Positions 17,165 to 28,561 of a stretch of DNA of 64,000 bases are shown here, one piece after another (positions within the stretch are counted from its first letter, which is position 1; each line of letters opens with the position of its first letter). Location: contig QHVM01000017.1 of assembly GCA_003223555.1 (NCBI GenBank), forward strand, positions 1-64,000. The letters run 5' to 3'. Origin of the DNA: Acidobacteriota bacterium. GTDB taxonomy: Bacteria > Acidobacteriota > Vicinamibacteria > Fen-336. Both the position numbers and the translations under genes were made by a program. The notes under the pieces are model-generated. The model did no database searches. It was given only the letters and a program-made list of their open reading frames with translations, and was not told the origin of the DNA.

Positions 17165-18591
17165 CGCGATTCGCCGGTCGCCTGCAGCAGGCGTTCCAGC
17201 CGCTCGCGCAGGTCGGCCCGCGCCGGCGCCCAATCGGGGCGGTCGGCGAGGTTCGTCAGCTCGCCCGGATCGGAGGCCAGGTCGTACAGCTCCTCCTCGC
17301 CCGGCAGCGTCGGATACGTGACGTACTTGCGGTCCATCGTGCGGATGGCGACGATGCTGGGTACGACCGGGATGCGGAAATCGGCCGCGTATTCGTAGAG
17401 GAACGAGTCGCGCACTCCCGCCGCCTCGCCGCGCAGCAGCCTGACGAGCGACCGACCCTGCATGGACCCCGGCACCGCGACACCGGCCAGGTCGAGGAGG
17501 GTCGGGGCCAGGTCGAGGTTCAGCACCGCCGCGCTGACCCTCCGGGCCGCCAGGTCGCCGCCCTCGACCACCAGCGGTATCCGCAACGACTCTTCGTAGG
17601 CGACGCGCTTGTCCCCCAGCCGATGCTCGCCCAGGAAGAGGCCGTTGTCGCTCAGGAACAGGACGTAGGTGGAGCGCGCGAGCCCGCGGCTGTCCAGGGT
17701 GGCCAGGAGGCGGCCCATGCTCTCGTCGACCGCGAGCAGGGTCCTCAGGTAGTCGAGCATCCAGGGCGCCCGGCCCGACCACGGCGAGGGCGGCAGCTCG
17801 GCGGGCAGCGGGTCGGGGCACTGCGTGAACGCGGCCGCCGTTCCGCCGCAGCCCGCGTAGCGGCGCTGCCAGGACGGCTTGTCGGCGAAGCTGTCCTCGA
17901 AGTTGGCCGGCTCCGGCACCGTGGCGTCCGCGAGCGCCGCCGCGTGGCGAGGGGCGGGCTCGAACGGAGCATGGGGCGCCTTGTGAGCGAGGATCAGCAG
18001 GAACGGCGCCGAGGTCCGCTGGTTCAGCCAGTCGACGGCATAGTCGGTCAGCAGGTCGGTGATGTACCCGGTCCGCTTCACGACGGCGCCGTCGACGTTC
18101 AGGGTCGGGTCTTCGTACACGCCCTGGCCGCGGAAGCTCACCCAGTGTTCGAAGCCGGGCCGCGGGGAATCGCGCGTCGCGTCCATGTGCCACTTGCCGA
18201 CGAAGGCGGTGTGATAGCCCGCCTGCTGCAGGATCAGCGGGAACGTGGGGATGTCCGGGCTCAGCTCGATGCTCTCGTTGGCCATCACGCCGTGGGTGTG
18301 GGCGTAGAGGCCGGACAGGATGCTGGCCCGGCTGGGCGAGCAGAGCGAGGTGGTCACGAAGGCGCGGTCGAACTGGACGCCCTGGCTGGCCAGCCGCTGC
18401 AGGTTGGGCAGCGGGAGGAACGGCAAACGGCGGCCGGCCCCGAAGAGCCCGTAGGCCATGTCGTCGGCGATCACGACGACGAAGTTCGGGCGGGCGGCGG
18501 GGGTGGCGCTCGTCGGCGCCGCCGGGCCTCCGCAGCCCGTCCCCGCCGCGAGCACGCAGGCCGCGGCCGCGAGCGTGAGCGACGCAAGCAC
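17161..18591 (-). CDS. Sulfatase (formylglycine-dependent, exported)
   Basis: 476 residues from GTG 18591 with GGAG just upstream. The N-terminal leader ends LAAGTGCG and may be a lipoprotein or ordinary signal. The alkaline-phosphatase/sulfatase fold shows ADDMAYGLFG (metal Asp pair), SLCSPSRASILSGLYAHTHGV with the Cys-type C-x-P-S-R motif whose Cys becomes formylglycine, AFVGKWHMD with the conserved Lys-His, and LFLSDNGLFLGEHRLGDKR. Sulfate-ester hydrolysis in the periplasm is expected. No formylglycine-generating enzyme is in the window. It faces the arylsulfotransferase gene, sharing the CTAG at 17161-17164 for both stop codons. Confidence 0.93.
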   Translation of the reverse strand: MLASLTLAAAACVLAAGTGCGGPAAPTSATPAARPNFVVVIADDMAYGLFGAGRRLPFLPLPNLQRLASQGVQFDRAFVTTSLCSPSRASILSGLYAHTHGVMANESIELSPDIPTFPLILQQAGYHTAFVGKWHMDATRDSPRPGFEHWVSFRGQGVYEDPTLNVDGAVVKRTGYITDLLTDYAVDWLNQRTSAPFLLILAHKAPHAPFEPAPRHAAALADATVPEPANFEDSFADKPSWQRRYAGCGGTAAAFTQCPDPLPAELPPSPWSGRAPWMLDYLRTLLAVDESMGRLLATLDSRGLARSTYVLFLSDNGLFLGEHRLGDKRVAYEESLRIPLVVEGGDLAARRVSAAVLNLDLAPTLLDLAGVAVPGSMQGRSLVRLLRGEAAGVRDSFLYEYAADFRIPVVPSIVAIRTMDRKYVTYPTLPGEEELYDLASDPGELTNLADRPDWAPARADLRERLERLLQATGESR

Positions 18592-18719
18592 GCGCTCCGT
18601 GTTGCCGTGAGCTAGGGAGACGAGCTGACTCGCCCGGAGGGAGGGACCGGCCAGATGCTACGGCCGCGCGACCGGGGCGTCAAGCGTGCGTCATAACGCG
18701 CCGGCGCCCGAGCGAGCCT

Positions 18720-18727
18720 GCTAGACT
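18720..18727 (+). promoter_or_regulatory. Extended -10 box for metH
   Basis: TG-C-TAGACT, an extended -10 element ending nine bases before ATG 18737, which implies a leaderless or nearly leaderless metH transcript. No -35 match stands out. No B12-box or SAM-type leader structure is seen in the 145-bp gap. Confidence 0.45.
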
Positions 18728-18736
18728 TCGGCTGTC

Positions 18737-22462
<3,726 letters not shown>

Positions 22463-22530
22463 CTGGCACCCTTCTTGCTCTTCGTGCCGCTGGCCGCTGA
22501 CTCTCTGCCTGGCCGGCCACGGAGGACGCG

Positions 22531-23166
22531 ATGTTCCGCACGTTCGTTGCCGTTGGTGGCGCGGTGCTGTTGTCGGCCGCCTCGCTCGGCGCCGACACCC
22601 TGGTCATGCGCGACGGCCGCCGCCTGCACGGGTCGCTCGTCTCGGTGGGCCGGGGGACGGTGGTCTTCGACCAGGACCGCGGCTACGGCCGGCCGCGCCA
22701 GACCCGGTTGCGCCTGAGCGAGGTGGACCGCATCGAGCTGCGGGACGCGGCCGAGGAAGAGGACGTCTTCACCGACGACGAGCGCGCCCGCGCCGACGAC
22801 GAGCCGCGGGGGGGCGAGGACCGCGTGGTCGACGTCACGGCCGGCGAGCCGTGGACGGACACCGGCCTCGAGCTGAGGGCCGGCCAGGATCTGTACTTCT
22901 CGCCCGAGGGCATGGTGATCTGGTCCGCGGGCCACGAGGACGGACCGGGCGGGGAAGCGAACTCTCCCTACGACACTCGCCGGCCGATCCCCGGGCGCCC
23001 GGCCGGCGGCCTCATCGGCCGCATCGGCACCGGCGCCGACACGTTCTTCATCGGCACCGACCGCGGGCCCTACCGGGTGAAGGTGCCGGGGCGGCTCTTC
23101 CTCGGCATCAACGACGACTACTTCGAGGACAACTCGGGGCGCTTCCGCGTCACGATCTCCTACTGA
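22531..23166 (+). CDS. Exported protein with PA-IL/LecA-like domain
   Basis: 211 residues with a signal peptide (residues 1-20 or so). Residues 20-75 form a small beta domain (LVMRDGRRLHGSLVSVGRGTV), similar to modules that sense or bind via RLR-type strands. An acidic linker follows (EEEDVFTDDERARADDE). Residues 100-211 resemble the LecA/PA-IL-like galactose-binding jelly roll: WTDTGLELRAGQDLYF, LIGRIGTG, FFIG, GRLFLGINDDYFEDNSGRF. The NDD..D.NSG segment is where such lectins bind calcium and sugar. Sugar binding is inference. The gene is followed 14 bases later by a DUF3806-like gene and then smr. Confidence 0.75.
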   Translation: MFRTFVAVGGAVLLSAASLGADTLVMRDGRRLHGSLVSVGRGTVVFDQDRGYGRPRQTRLRLSEVDRIELRDAAEEEDVFTDDERARADDEPRGGEDRVVDVTAGEPWTDTGLELRAGQDLYFSPEGMVIWSAGHEDGPGGEANSPYDTRRPIPGRPAGGLIGRIGTGADTFFIGTDRGPYRVKVPGRLFLGINDDYFEDNSGRFRVTISY

Positions 23167-23180
23167 GGAGGCGCGCGGGC

Positions 23181-23597
23181 TTGAAGCTGGAGCTGCGCTA
23201 TCCGGCCAGCCCCGAGAACGCGCTCGACCACGCCCAGCTCGCGGTGGAGGCGGCCTGGGAGTCCGGCTTCGAGCTGGACTACAGCCCCGGCAGCCTGGAG
23301 ACCGCCGACGCGCAGATCGAGGCGCTGCGCGAGGAGGGTCGCACCGGCGAGGAGGCGGCCGAGGCGCTCTTCGTCCTCGGCTGCTACCTCGGGGAGGTGA
23401 TGGCCCGGGCGCTGCGCGGCCGGTGGGTGGGCACCCCGCGCTCGCCGCTGGCCCACGTGTCGCCGTGGCCGATGGTCGTGATGCTGCCCGACGGCTCGGC
23501 CTGGGACCCGATCGGGAAGGCCTACAAGCGGCTCGAGCTGGGCGACTCCGAGTACCTGCCCGGCTACTTCGCGGCCGCCGCCCGCAGCAGGCGTTGA
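23181..23597 (+). CDS. DUF3806-like cytoplasmic protein, unknown
   Basis: 138 residues from a TTG start at 23181, preceded by GAGGAG about ten bases upstream; no ATG or GTG lies in frame nearby. The central part ALREEGRTGEEAAEALFVLGCYLGEVMARALRGRWV followed by PDGSAWDPIGKAYKRLELG is the pattern of DUF3806-like proteins, mostly helical and of unknown role, often near toxin-immunity or house-keeping genes. No signal or membrane segment is seen. The stop overlaps the smr start (TGATG), so translation is coupled. Confidence 0.6.
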   Translation: MKLELRYPASPENALDHAQLAVEAAWESGFELDYSPGSLETADAQIEALREEGRTGEEAAEALFVLGCYLGEVMARALRGRWVGTPRSPLAHVSPWPMVVMLPDGSAWDPIGKAYKRLELGDSEYLPGYFAAAARSRR

Positions 23598-23962
23598 TGG
23601 CAGACGATAACGAAGACGACGGGGGTCTGGGGGGGCCGAAGGACCCCCCGGCTCAAATGGCGAGCACGCGATTCACTCGCGTGCGAGTTGATGACGAACT
23701 GGACCTGCACGCTTTCGCGCCCCGCGACGTGCCGTCGGTCGTGGAGGAATACCTGCGCGCCTGCCGCGAGCGGGGCCTGCGCCTGGTGCGCGTCGTCCAC
23801 GGCCGCGGGCGCGGCGTGCAGCGGGCCGAGGTGCGGCGCCTCCTCCGGAGCATGACCGCCGACGTGGAGTCGTTCGCCGATGCGCCGCCCGCCTCGGGCG
23901 GCTGGGGAGCGACGGTGGTGAGCCTGCGTCCGGCCGAGGCGGAGCCTCCCGCCGGCGGGTGA
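23597..23962 (+). CDS. Smr-domain protein with repeat-derived N-terminus
   Basis: 121 residues from ATG 23597, coupled to the upstream stop. The Smr core runs from about residue 36: ELDLHAFAP, then VVEEYLRACRERGLRLVRVVHGRGRG with the family's H-G-x-G motif, and later SFADAPPASGGWGATVV. Small stand-alone Smr domains are structure-specific DNA endonucleases or RNA-binding proteins. Residues 9-33 (GGLGGPKDPPAQ onwards) are encoded by a copy of the window's two-hairpin repeat (23621-23684). A later ATG at 23657 has no ribosome site. The reading frame survives the insertion. Confidence 0.85.
   Translation: MADDNEDDGGLGGPKDPPAQMASTRFTRVRVDDELDLHAFAPRDVPSVVEEYLRACRERGLRLVRVVHGRGRGVQRAEVRRLLRSMTADVESFADAPPASGGWGATVVSLRPAEAEPPAGG
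23621..23684 (-). repeat. Two-hairpin repeat, copy 1, inside smr
   Basis: A G-run/C-run hairpin (G-run at 23629-23635, CCCCCC 23644-23649) is flanked by the family phrase GGGGGTCTGG. Then comes a perfect 8-bp hairpin GCACGCGA (23664-23671), loop TTCAC, TCGCGTGC (23677-23684). On the minus strand the loop reads GTGAA, as in the other copies. The order of the two hairpins is inverted relative to the copies at 27, 59 and 61 kb. Confidence 0.65.
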
Positions 23963-23979
23963 AGAAAATCACAGGCGCC

Positions 23980-24008
23980 TTGGAATGACCGCCCCTCGGC
24001 CATTCCAA
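23980..24008. repeat. Inverted repeat after smr
   Basis: TTGGAATG (23980-23987) and CATTCCAA (24001-24008), perfect over 8 bp with a 13-base loop, 18 bases past the smr stop. No T-run follows. It may be a weak terminator or a protein-binding site upstream of the promoter at 24054. Confidence 0.4.
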
Positions 24009-24053
24009 AGCCGGACCCTCGGGAGGCTCAGGCCGGCGTGGAAAAAATTCTTC

Positions 24054-24083
24054 TTGACAAGCGAGAAGCCTCCTCACTAGATT
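24054..24083 (+). promoter_or_regulatory. Sigma-70-type promoter
   Basis: A perfect -35 TTGACA (24054-24059) with CTAGAT or TAGATT (24077-24083) 17-18 bases later, in an AT-richer patch. Transcription would start near 24090, so the coding start of the next gene is probably ATG 24143 rather than the in-frame GTG 24038 upstream of the promoter. Confidence 0.7.
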
Positions 24084-24142
24084 GGTCTTCAACATTCACG
24101 GCGCGCGGGCAACGTACTTCCGGGGGCGGGCACGGCTTGTCG

Positions 24143-24370
24143 ATGCGCAACATCACGTTTGGATTCTTCGACGACAGCGGGCTCCCACGCGACACCCGGA
24201 TCCTCATGTTCTACTCCTTCGAGACCGAGGAGCACTTCCCGCGGTCGGGCATCCTCCACTATCACGTGGCGGAGCAACGCTTCGTGGGTCCGCGCCACGA
24301 CCAGGAGCTGACCGCGGCGGCGCTGGACTTCCTGTCGCGCGCCGGACGGCTTCCGCTCGCTCGGGAGTGA
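24143..24370 (+). CDS. Small protein of unknown function
   Basis: 75 residues beginning MRNITFGFFDDSG. I do not recognise a family. It has a beta-rich start, then RILMFYSFETEEHFPRSG and a His-containing ILHYHVAEQRFVGPRHDQ, with a helical C-terminus. A strong promoter 55-90 bases upstream supports expression. The last residues (LPLARE) and the stop codon come from the repeat at 24346-24430, so the natural C-terminus may have been replaced. No ribosome site is clear. It could be an independent small gene or the head of the inositol-phosphate synthase operon. Confidence 0.55.
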   Translation: MRNITFGFFDDSGLPRDTRILMFYSFETEEHFPRSGILHYHVAEQRFVGPRHDQELTAAALDFLSRAGRLPLARE

Positions 24371-24430
24371 AGCCGTTCATTCGTCCGCTCCCCCCCATGT
24401 CGCTCGCTCGGGAGTGAATCCCTCGCTCGC
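24346..24430 (+). repeat. Two-hairpin repeat family, degenerate tandem copy 2
   Basis: An exact 18-bp direct repeat (24354-24371 and 24401-24418, core CTCGGGAGTGAA). The first copy is framed by an 8-bp palindrome ACGGCTTC (24346-24353) / GAAGCCGT (24369-24376). The second has GGGA - GTGAA - TCCC (24410-24422). The G6/C6 hairpin is reduced to a C-run at 24390-24396. Confidence 0.6.
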
Positions 24431-24527
24431 TGCTTGCTGCCATCTGCCTCGGGACTCGATGGCCCCGGGGCTGTGATAGCATGGCGGCTTTTGGGCGGCT
24501 CCCGGACGGAGTCGCTGGGGAGCCGTC

Positions 24528-25850
<1,323 letters not shown>

Positions 25851-25865
25851 GAGGAGCCGCCGGTC

Positions 25866-26087
25866 ATGGAGAAGAGTGCGCTCGCGGTCGGGGTCAAGCT
25901 CAAGGAGATCAGCACCGCGGACATCGCCTACCAGAACTGCACGGTGCTCCACGCCGACGGCATCGGCCTCGTGTTCGAGGTCCAGCGCACGGTGGCCGAG
26001 GGCGGCAACGTGGAGAACGTCGTGAGCCAGGTCCTTGTGCCGTGGGTGAACATCCGGTACGTTCTTCTCATGGAGGAGCGGACCTGA
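25866..26087 (+). CDS. 73-residue protein with a possible Sm-like strand pattern
   Basis: 73 residues, MEKSALAVG, with GAGGAG upstream. No named family is recognised. It shows five predicted strands: DIAYQNCTVLHADG, GLVFEVQRTV, then after a turn VVSQVLVPWVNIRYVLLMEE. The V-P-W-x-N-I-x-Y-V ending resembles the second half of Sm/LSm-type small barrels, but this is only a visual resemblance. It has no signal or membrane segment. It sits between ino1 and a TPR protein gene, one base before the latter's ATG, so all three are likely in one transcript. Confidence 0.7.
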   Translation: MEKSALAVGVKLKEISTADIAYQNCTVLHADGIGLVFEVQRTVAEGGNVENVVSQVLVPWVNIRYVLLMEERT

Positions 26088-26088
26088 C

Positions 26089-26637
26089 ATGAGGAAGAAC
26101 GCTCTCACGATCGCCGTGCTCGCGGGCGCCCTCGCGCTGCCCGCCGCCGCCGTCGCCGCCTGCCGGACCGGCGGCCCCGACCCGGCGCCCGTTCCCGTCC
26201 CGGGCGACAGCCTGCAGTCGGGCATCGCCCTCTTCCAGCAGGGGCAGTACGCGCGCGCCGAGGAGGCCTTGCGCCAGGCGTCCGGCCCGGAGGCGAGCGC
26301 GTACCTGGCGGGCAGCCTGGCCAAGCAGAAGAAGTACGCGGAGGCCGAGGCCCCGGCCAAGGCCGCCCTCGAGGCGAACCCCACCCACGAGGTGGCGGTG
26401 GCCGCCCTGGGGGAATCGCTCGTCGGCCAGCGCAAGTTCGACGAAGCGGTGAGCAGGATGTCGGACGCCCTCAAGCGCAAGTCCGATCTCGCCTACGCGT
26501 ACTTCTGGCGCGGCCAGGCGTACTACGGGAAGAAGCGCGCCGACCAGATGGTGTCGGACTTCGAGACCTTCCTGAAGCTGGCTCCCAAGGCGCCCGAGGC
26601 GCCGATCGTCCGCCAGCTCATCTCGAGCCTGGGCTAG
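26089..26637 (+). CDS. Exported TPR-repeat protein
   Basis: 182 residues. N-terminal signal (MRKNALTIAVLAGALALPAAAVAAC) ends near a Cys but the lipobox is weak, so periplasmic soluble or lipoprotein are both possible. Residues 40-182 contain about four tetratricopeptide helices pairs: GIALFQQGQYARAEEALRQA, LAGSLAKQKKYAEAEAPAKAAL, ALGESLVGQRKFDEAVSRMSDAL and YFWRGQAYYGKKRADQMVSDFETFL. Such proteins mediate protein-protein contacts in the envelope. The start is one base after the previous gene's stop, and a membrane-protein frame follows directly. Confidence 0.8.
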   Translation: MRKNALTIAVLAGALALPAAAVAACRTGGPDPAPVPVPGDSLQSGIALFQQGQYARAEEALRQASGPEASAYLAGSLAKQKKYAEAEAPAKAALEANPTHEVAVAALGESLVGQRKFDEAVSRMSDALKRKSDLAYAYFWRGQAYYGKKRADQMVSDFETFLKLAPKAPEAPIVRQLISSLG

Positions 26638-26716
26638 CCGCATCGACGACGCGCTCTGGGTCGCGCACCTGGGTGCGCTGGGGGCCTGGCTGGGAGCGGC
26701 GCTCATCGCCCAGGCC

Positions 26717-27115
26717 ATGCTCCTCCGCGCGCGTCGGGGGGGCGATCCGGCGCGCGGGCTGGCCGCCCGCCGGGCGGTCCGGCCGCTGCTCGTCACGGAG
26801 CACGCTGGCCTGGCCCTCGCCCTCCTGGCCGGGCTCCTGCTGCTGCACCTGCGCGGCTGGGGACCGGGCCGCGCGCGGTGGCTCGGGCTGAAGCTGGGCC
26901 TGACCGTGTTCCTCGTCGTCCCCTTGGAGGCGATGCACGCCTGGGTCTGTCACGTGTGGATCGCGCGCGGCCTGCGCCAGACGGCCGCTCCGCCCTTCGC
27001 CCGGGACCTGGAGCGCGGGATCGGGATGGACGACATGATCCGCGCCCTCGCCCTTCCCCTGCTGGGCGTGGGCATCCCGCTCATCGTCTGGCTGTCGGTC
27101 AAACAACCCTTCTGA
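26717..27115 (+). CDS. Small integral membrane protein (start uncertain)
   Basis: 132 residues from the first in-frame ATG, with three hydrophobic helices (HAGLALALLAGLLLLHL, LGLKLGLTVFLVVPLEAMHAWV and MIRALALPLLGVGIPLIVWL). His residues within helices recall CopD/DUF2214-like membrane proteins, without firm assignment. Translation continues upstream of the ATG as another hydrophobic helix (ALWVAHLGALGAWLGAALIAQ) right back to the TPR gene's stop, but no ATG, GTG or TTG is present there. Either the true start is non-canonical (for example ATC 26642) or the sequence has an error. The repeat pair at 27121 starts five bases after the stop. Confidence 0.6.
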   Translation: MLLRARRGGDPARGLAARRAVRPLLVTEHAGLALALLAGLLLLHLRGWGPGRARWLGLKLGLTVFLVVPLEAMHAWVCHVWIARGLRQTAAPPFARDLERGIGMDDMIRALALPLLGVGIPLIVWLSVKQPF

Positions 27116-27120
27116 GCGTG

Positions 27121-27200
27121 TTGAGCTGGGGGGTGCTAGCGGCGCACCCCCCAGACCCCCCGCTCGCTGCGCCGGACTGAATCCGGCTCCGCTCGCAAGC
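27121..27200 (+). repeat. Two-hairpin repeat, copy 3a
   Basis: Begins TTGAGCT, then GGGGGGTGC (27128-27136), loop, GCACCCCCC, AGACCCCCC. Then GCTCGC-TGC-GCCGGA (27171-27176), loop CTGAA, TCCGGC (27182-27187), TCC, GCTCGC. The inner stem is perfect but its sequence differs from the other copies. It lies between two convergent genes. Confidence 0.85.
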
Positions 27201-27205
27201 TTTGC

Positions 27206-27283
27206 GGCTGGGGGTGCTAGCGGCGCACCCCCCAGACCCCGCGCGCTCCGGCGAAGTGAATTCGCCTTCGCGCGCAGATGCGA
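27206..27283 (+). repeat. Two-hairpin repeat, copy 3b
   Basis: A second unit in tandem: GGGGGTGC...GCACCCCCC, AGACCCC, then GCGCGC-TCC-GGCGAA (27250-27255), loop GTGAA, TTCGCC (27261-27266), TTC, GCGCGC. Both inner and outer arms pair. It ends six bases before the Nudix stop codon. Confidence 0.85.
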
Positions 27284-27288
27284 GCGGG

Positions 27289-27864
27289 TCAGATCCGCCG
27301 CGCCCGCCGCTCGCTCTCGAGCAGGATGGCGATGATGGTCTTGGCGTCGCGCAGCTCGCCCGCGCGCAGCATCGCCCCCGCCTCTTCGAGGCTGAACCAC
27401 TTCACGTCGAGGATCTCGTCGTCGTCGCGGCGCACGGGTGTCTCGGTCAGGCGGCTGGCGCGGAAGAGGTGCAGCACCTCGTCGCAGAATCCCGGCGTGG
27501 GATGGAAGACCGCCAGCGGCTCCAGCTCGCCTGCGCGGCGGCCCACCTCCTCCTCGATCTCGCGGCGGATGGCCTCGTCCGGCGATTCGCCCTTCTCCAG
27601 CAGGCCCGCCGGCGCCTCCCACATCGCCCGGCCCACCGGATGCCGGTACTGCCGGACGAGGGCGAGCCGCCCGTCCTCGTCGACGGGCAGCGCGGCCACG
27701 GACCCTCGGTGGCGCACGACCTCGCGCAGCGCCCTGGTCCCGCCCTCCTCCTGGATCTCGTCCAACTCGAGGGAGAGGATCTTGCCGTCGTAGATGCGCC
27801 GGTGGCTGATCACGCGGACGGGCGGCTTGTCCCGGCCGGAAGACTCATCCCGAGCGGAGGCCAT
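27289..27864 (-). CDS. Nudix hydrolase, ADP-ribose pyrophosphatase type
   Basis: 191 residues, cytoplasmic. The Nudix box G-x5-E-x7-RE-x2-EE-x-G is complete in GLLEKGESPDEAIRREIEEEVG. It is preceded by VRQYRHPVGRAMWEAPAG and followed by FHPTPGFCDEVLHLF, the Pro residue about 15 after the box that marks the ADP-ribose/NudF subgroup. It should cleave ADP-ribose or other nucleoside diphosphate sugars to AMP and a phosphate ester. It is convergent with the membrane-protein gene, the repeat pair lying between. The next upstream gene on this strand starts 430 bases away. Confidence 0.9.
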   Translation of the reverse strand: MASARDESSGRDKPPVRVISHRRIYDGKILSLELDEIQEEGGTRALREVVRHRGSVAALPVDEDGRLALVRQYRHPVGRAMWEAPAGLLEKGESPDEAIRREIEEEVGRRAGELEPLAVFHPTPGFCDEVLHLFRASRLTETPVRRDDDEILDVKWFSLEEAGAMLRAGELRDAKTIIAILLESERRARRI

Positions 27865-27968
27865 CGCCCTAGATCACCCGGAGCACGGCGCGACGCATGA
27901 GCACCTCCGTCGCTGACCGCGCCATGATAGCGCAGCTCCCGCGAAGGCCGGGAAGCCGGCCGGGAGGG

Positions 27969-28397
27969 CTACTCCGGGTCTCCGAAGCCCGACCGCACCT
28001 GCACCAGGGTGGTGGCGGCGGCCAGCGCCCGCGCTGCGCGGCGGAGCGTGATCTTCACGCTGTAGCTGCCCGGGCGGCGGTAGGCGTGCTCGGCGGTGAA
28101 CCGTCGCTCCAGCCCCATGCCGGCCCGGAAGGGCGGGCAGTCGGCCTCGTGGACGCTCCGGCCGCCGTCGTCCCAGTCCCACTCCAGGGACGGGCAGTAG
28201 AAGTCTTCGGCCTCGTCGCCTCCCCGCAGCTCGGCGGTCACGAGCACCGTCACCGGCATCAGGGCCATCCGCGGCGAGGCGCGCAGCTCCAGGCGCGGCT
28301 TGCGGGCGCGGGCCTGATCGGCGGCTCCGGCGAGGGGCGCGAGCGCGACGGCGCTCATCGCGACGGCGAGGACGAAGGCTCCGGATCGGGCACGCAT
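27969..28397 (-). CDS. Exported PKD-like domain protein
   Basis: 142 residues. ATG 28397 has AAGGAG seven bases upstream. A signal peptide (MRARSGAFVLAVAMSAVALAPLAGA) is followed by one PKD/Ig-like beta-sandwich: LELRASPRMALMPVTVLVTAELRGG, the pair of Cys in YCPSLEWDWDDGGRS and HEADCPPF, and YRRPGSYSVKITL, the usual PKD ending. It should be periplasmic or surface exposed and act in binding. Partner unknown. Nothing else is in its operon; the repeat copy at 28471-28559 lies upstream of it. Confidence 0.75.
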   Translation of the reverse strand: MRARSGAFVLAVAMSAVALAPLAGAADQARARKPRLELRASPRMALMPVTVLVTAELRGGDEAEDFYCPSLEWDWDDGGRSVHEADCPPFRAGMGLERRFTAEHAYRRPGSYSVKITLRRAARALAAATTLVQVRSGFGDPE

Positions 28398-28470
28398 GCG
28401 TCGCTCCTTGCGAGAGTAGACGCGGTCCACGCCCGCGCCGCCGTGACGAGCATCACGCCATCGCCAACGA

Positions 28471-28559
28471 GCAGCGAGCGAGCGATTCACTCGCGAGCGA
28501 GCGACTGGGGGGGAGCACGAATGTGCGCGGGGGGGTGCTTTCGTGGGTTGCACCCCCCG
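28471..28559 (-). repeat. Two-hairpin repeat, copy 4 (reverse orientation)
   Basis: On the minus strand: GGGGGGTGC...GCACCCCCC (28558-28530), a C-run with small inner palindrome (GCAC/GTGC 28515-28526), then GCGA - GTGAA - TCGC (28494-28482) flanked by GCGAGC repeats. The first hairpin begins three bases after the stop codon of the ABC permease, so it could end that operon's transcript. Confidence 0.75.
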
Positions 28560-28561
28560 AA

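Noticed and set aside
18592..18736. Possible cobalamin riboswitch before metH
   Set aside because: Only 145 bp, no B12-box sequence (GCCACTG) and the promoter leaves no leader.
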